DNA of 8,206 bases from NCBI GenBank assembly GCA_004376785.1, contig SOIY01000250.1, positions 1-8,206 on the forward strand, read 5' to 3'. The stretch comes from Candidatus Stahliibacteriota bacterium. Its GTDB lineage: Bacteria > Hydrothermota > Tepidihabitantia > SM23-42. The position numbers were made by a program, and so were the translations under genes. The notes below the pieces were generated by a model. It had not been told where the DNA came from and did not search any database. It saw only the letters and a list, made by a program, of their open reading frames with translations. Of this stretch, positions 6,382 to 8,206 are shown one piece after another. Numbering within the stretch: position 1 is the first letter of the stretch; every line of letters begins with the position of its first letter.

Positions 6382-6409
6382 TTGACAACATATTATTTTT
6401 TAATAAAAT
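6382..6409 (+). promoter_or_regulatory. Sigma-70 promoter of the rubredoxin gene
   Basis: TTGACA (6382-6387), a 16-nt spacer and TAAAAT (6404-6409) repeat exactly the boxes and spacing found upstream of the foldase gene. The -35 box begins 3 nt after the glgA stop. The predicted start near 6416 gives a leader of about 16 nt. It probably also serves the stress cassette downstream by read-through. Confidence 0.75.
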
Positions 6410-6422
6410 TGACTGCTTATAA

Positions 6423-6428
6423 AGGAGG
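6423..6428 (+). promoter_or_regulatory. Shine-Dalgarno for rubredoxin, short spacing
   Basis: AGGAGG within AAAGGAGG stands only 3 nt before the ATG at 6432, closer than the usual 5-9 nt. No other in-frame start lies nearby, and the product begins as rubredoxins do, so the start stands. Confidence 0.75.
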
Positions 6429-6431
6429 CAT

Positions 6432-6608
6432 ATGATAGGGAAATGGCAGTGTACTATCTGTGGTTATATTTATGACCCGGATTTTGGTGATCCTGATAAT
6501 GGTATACTTTCCGGGACTTCTTATGAAGAGTTACCAGAAGATTGGGTTTGCCCGGTGTGCGGTGCACAAATGGATCAATTTAATCCCTATACTGAAGAAG
6601 AATATTGA
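6432..6608 (+). CDS. Rubredoxin
   Basis: This 58-residue cytoplasmic electron carrier holds a single iron in four cysteine thiolates. The two knuckles are C7-T-I-C10 followed by GYIYDP and C40-P-V-C43 followed by G. Between them are the family-typical GDPDNGI (19-25), a GTSYEELP stretch (28-35) and DWVC. The length is slightly above the usual 52-54, through the tail NPYTEEEY. Rubredoxins pass electrons to oxygen and superoxide-detoxifying enzymes (rubrerythrin, superoxide reductase, rubredoxin:oxygen oxidoreductase) in anaerobes. No partner is present here. It has its own promoter and ends 51 nt before the sigma factor gene, so it may be co-transcribed with that stress cassette. The identification is secure. 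Confidence 0.97.
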   Translation: MIGKWQCTICGYIYDPDFGDPDNGILSGTSYEELPEDWVCPVCGAQMDQFNPYTEEEY

Positions 6609-6625
6609 TTCGTGCTGATAGGATT

Positions 6626-6653
6626 AAACCATTTATAGGTAAGAGGACGTCTT
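6626..6653 (+). promoter_or_regulatory. Possible ECF-type autoregulated promoter of the sigma operon
   Basis: AAACC (6626-6630), 17 nt, then CGTCTT (6648-6653) loosely resembles ECF promoters, in which an AAC-containing -35 box and a CGTC or CGTA -10 box are usual. Transcription would begin close to the sigma ATG at 6660, giving a leaderless message. The match is short and unproven; the operon could be read only from the rubredoxin promoter. Confidence 0.3.
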
Positions 6654-6659
6654 ATTATA

Positions 6660-7181
6660 ATGAATGGCGATGAAGACTCTATTTTGGTTAGGGACTTTAA
6701 AAATGGTAATGAAAAAGCATTTGACCGTCTGTTCGAGAAATACCAGATATCTTTATATTCGATATGTTACAGATTTACAAGGAATGAATCTGACGCTCGT
6801 GAACTCACTCAGGATGTCTTTCTTAAGATTTATAATAATCTTAAGAAATTTAATGAAAAATCAAAGTTTTTTACATGGGTATATCGGATTACAGTCAATA
6901 CCTGTATTTCCTTTAAACGTAAGCAAAAACAGCCGGAATTGAATAATGAGTCTCCCACACAATCAATATCTTTGGGTGATAAGGTCAGGATGAAGATTGC
7001 AATTGATGACGCATTACTTAAGTTGCCAGAAAGGCAAAGAATGTCTTTTATCCTTCACCATTATGAAGGATATACATTCGATGAAATAGGTAGGATTATG
7101 AACATTACCACAGGAGCAGCCAAGGCAAATCATCATCATGCAATCAGGAAACTTAGAGTTTTTTTGAAAGGCTGGACATGA
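6660..7181 (+). CDS. ECF-family RNA polymerase sigma factor
   Basis: This 173-residue protein directs RNA polymerase to a stress regulon. Region 2 spans about residues 17-88, with AFDRLFEKY (20-28), the core-binding and -10-recognition stretch DARELTQDVFLKIY (45-58) and FFTWVYRITVNTCISFKRK (70-88). A linker of about 28 residues leads to region 4 (about 118-168), whose helix-turn-helix reads LPERQR...YTFDEIGRIMNITTGAAKANHHHAIRKL. No region 3 is present, as expected for the ECF class, and the length is typical. The three histidines at 158-160 in the recognition-helix area are unusual. The ATG at 6660 is preceded by AGAGGA 12 nt away, rather far for a Shine-Dalgarno sequence, but the N-terminus fits the family. 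The last four bases overlap the anti-sigma start (ATGA), the standard arrangement for a sigma and its own inhibitor. Confidence 0.94.
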   Translation: MNGDEDSILVRDFKNGNEKAFDRLFEKYQISLYSICYRFTRNESDARELTQDVFLKIYNNLKKFNEKSKFFTWVYRITVNTCISFKRKQKQPELNNESPTQSISLGDKVRMKIAIDDALLKLPERQRMSFILHHYEGYTFDEIGRIMNITTGAAKANHHHAIRKLRVFLKGWT

Positions 7182-7720
7182 ATATTTGCACAGAATTTAA
7201 CAAAAAAATTATCGATTACATTGAAAACCAGTTGACTGAGTATGAACATAAGAAGTTTAAAGAACATTTACAGCGCTGTAAGCAATGTCAGGGTGAGTAT
7301 AATAGGGTAAAGAAATTGTATGAAATTCTGGATAAGGATGCAGTAATACTGCCGGAACAGGAATTCTTTGAAAATTTAAAAATCAGAGTAAGACAAAAAA
7401 CCTGGGTACCGCGAAAATCTTATATAAAAAGAATTCTTAAAATACTCGTGCCGGTTTTTGCTGCTGTCATAATTTTTGTACTTCTTAATAAACCAGATAA
7501 AACAGTAGAGATGAGGGTACCGATTGCGGCATTACTTGAGGATAAAGAAATTGCCAGTCTTGGTTTGAAAGGTGTTATTAATGAAGAGTTGGTAAGTGAA
7601 CTGTCTGTTGTTGAACAATATTTATCATTTGATGTGGATGAAACTATTGACAAATTAACTAAAGAAGAACAGGCAGAATTTATTAAAAATTTATATGAGA
7701 AATATAATATTGATACCTAA
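7178..7720 (+). CDS. Zinc-finger (zf-HC2) transmembrane anti-sigma factor
   Basis: This 180-residue protein probably holds the ECF sigma factor at the inner membrane until an envelope signal releases it. The cytoplasmic N-domain has the zinc anti-sigma motif H30-x3-C34-x2-C37 (EHLQRCKQC) within a helical region; C4 may be a further ligand. One transmembrane segment at about 86-103 (ILKILVPVFAAVIIFVLL), preceded by basic residues, gives an N-in, C-out topology. The outer domain (105-180) is short, acidic and helical, with no recognised fold, and ends in a TKEEQAEFIKNLYEKY helix. GAAAGG 6 nt before the ATG is a good ribosome binding site, and the ATGA overlap with the sigma gene couples their translation. 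The LTxxQ protein gene follows after 21 nt. The ECF-partner role is inferred from motif and position; the signal is not visible. Confidence 0.88.
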   Translation: MNICTEFNKKIIDYIENQLTEYEHKKFKEHLQRCKQCQGEYNRVKKLYEILDKDAVILPEQEFFENLKIRVRQKTWVPRKSYIKRILKILVPVFAAVIIFVLLNKPDKTVEMRVPIAALLEDKEIASLGLKGVINEELVSELSVVEQYLSFDVDETIDKLTKEEQAEFIKNLYEKYNIDT

Positions 7721-7732
7721 TTTGTGTAAAAT

Positions 7733-7737
7733 GGAGG
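7733..7737 (+). promoter_or_regulatory. Shine-Dalgarno for the LTxxQ protein gene
   Basis: GGAGG in ATGGAGGAAAC lies 4 nt before the ATG at 7742. It selects this start, which also gives a well-formed signal peptide. Confidence 0.75.
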
Positions 7738-7741
7738 AAAC

Positions 7742-8197
7742 ATGAAAAAATTGGTTATTTTATTAGGGTTAATTGCTATATCTTCTTCACAACCATTTAA
7801 TAATGAGGATCCAAGAGCAATTATTGAGAAGGTAAGGATTTACCGTCTTACTCAGGAATTGGATCTCACAACAGAACAAGCTATGGAATTTTTTCCCAAG
7901 TTGAATGAATTGCAGAAGATTGAAAAGGCATTTAGACAAAAAAAGATCCAAATATTATTTGAATTGAGAAATTTACTTAAAAACGATGCTGATGATAAAG
8001 AGATTCTTAAAGTTGTTTCAAAATATGAGGATATTCAAAGAAAAAAGATTGAGGATCAGATTGAAAAGATAAAAGAAATGTGGAAAATTCTTACACCAGT
8101 GCAAAGGGCAAAATTTCTAATATTTCAAGAAGAATTTGATGATGAAATAAGAAAAATGATACGGCAGGTGAAAAAACACCGACAAATTAAACCGTAA
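7742..8197 (+). CDS. Secreted helical LTxxQ protein, Spy/CpxP-like
   Basis: This 151-residue protein begins with a signal peptide, MKK plus a hydrophobic core to about residue 13, with cleavage likely near 16-17, and no lipobox cysteine. The mature part is nearly all helical and highly charged, rich in K, E and Q. It contains two LTxxQ motifs, LTTEQ (42-46, in LDLTTEQAMEFFPKL) and LTPVQ (117-121, in LTPVQRAKF). These mark the Spy/CpxP/heavy-metal-sensor type of periplasmic proteins, which act as ATP-independent chaperones or feed back on stress signalling. The helices between the motifs (about 55-112) could form an antiparallel hairpin. It lies 21 nt after the anti-sigma gene and is surely in the same operon, so it is probably a periplasmic effector or sensor of that pathway. 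There are no cysteines, so thiol chemistry is excluded. Similarity is by motif and architecture; overall identity to Spy is low. Confidence 0.75.
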   Translation: MKKLVILLGLIAISSSQPFNNEDPRAIIEKVRIYRLTQELDLTTEQAMEFFPKLNELQKIEKAFRQKKIQILFELRNLLKNDADDKEILKVVSKYEDIQRKKIEDQIEKIKEMWKILTPVQRAKFLIFQEEFDDEIRKMIRQVKKHRQIKP

Positions 8198-8206
8198 TTT
8201 ACACGC

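Noticed and set aside
6656..6661. Perfect TATAAT overlapping the sigma factor start codon
   Set aside because: No matching -35 hexamer lies 16-18 nt upstream, and a start there would fall inside the coding region and force a truncated protein. It is best read as AT-rich chance.

Overview
The window is an AT-rich stretch (about one third G+C by eye) of a bacterial chromosome carrying ordinary cellular genes. The rubredoxin suggests an anaerobe or microaerophile. The gene set looks like an uncultured, possibly thermophilic lineage of the WOR-3 or FCB type: an ABC-2 exporter, a SurA-like foldase, a GalT-like and GlgA pair, rubredoxin, and an ECF sigma / zinc anti-sigma / LTxxQ protein cassette. 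That placement is impressionistic, because no rRNA or other phylogenetic marker is present.

Left part, minus strand (1-1640): an operon reading leftwards. It encodes an ABC ATPase, then an ABC-2 family permease overlapping it by 8 nt, then the first 31 codons of an exported protein that runs off the left edge. A promoter-like TTTACA-N16-TATAAT sits just upstream of the ATPase and predicts an almost leaderless mRNA.

Divergent intergenic region (1641-1915): it holds the ABC promoter, a degenerate TTGGNNN heptamer array, and a near-consensus plus-strand promoter (TTGACA-N16-TAAAAT) followed by a strong Shine-Dalgarno sequence.

Middle part, plus strand (1916-6378): a large secreted protein with TPR-like helices and two SurA_N plus parvulin-like modules; 3 nt later a GalT/HIT-superfamily nucleotidyltransferase with an HSHSQ active site, resembling ADP-glucose phosphorylase; then, after 122 nt containing an octamer-periodic purine array, glycogen synthase GlgA. 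The GalT-like and GlgA pair suggests handling of nucleotide-glucose and glycogen.

Right part, plus strand (6382-8197): a 58-aa rubredoxin with its own TTGACA-N16-TAAAAT promoter, followed by a three-gene cell-envelope stress cassette. The cassette consists of an ECF sigma factor, a membrane-anchored HxxxCxxC zinc anti-sigma factor (ATGA overlap), and a secreted helical LTxxQ protein of the Spy/CpxP type.

I found no rRNA, tRNA, CRISPR array, transposase or convincing intrinsic terminator. Nothing here clearly amounts to a new system. The more interesting points are the degenerate active sites of the double parvulin protein, the HSHSQ enzyme beside glgA, the stress cassette with a possibly leaderless autoregulated promoter, and two different short-period intergenic arrays.
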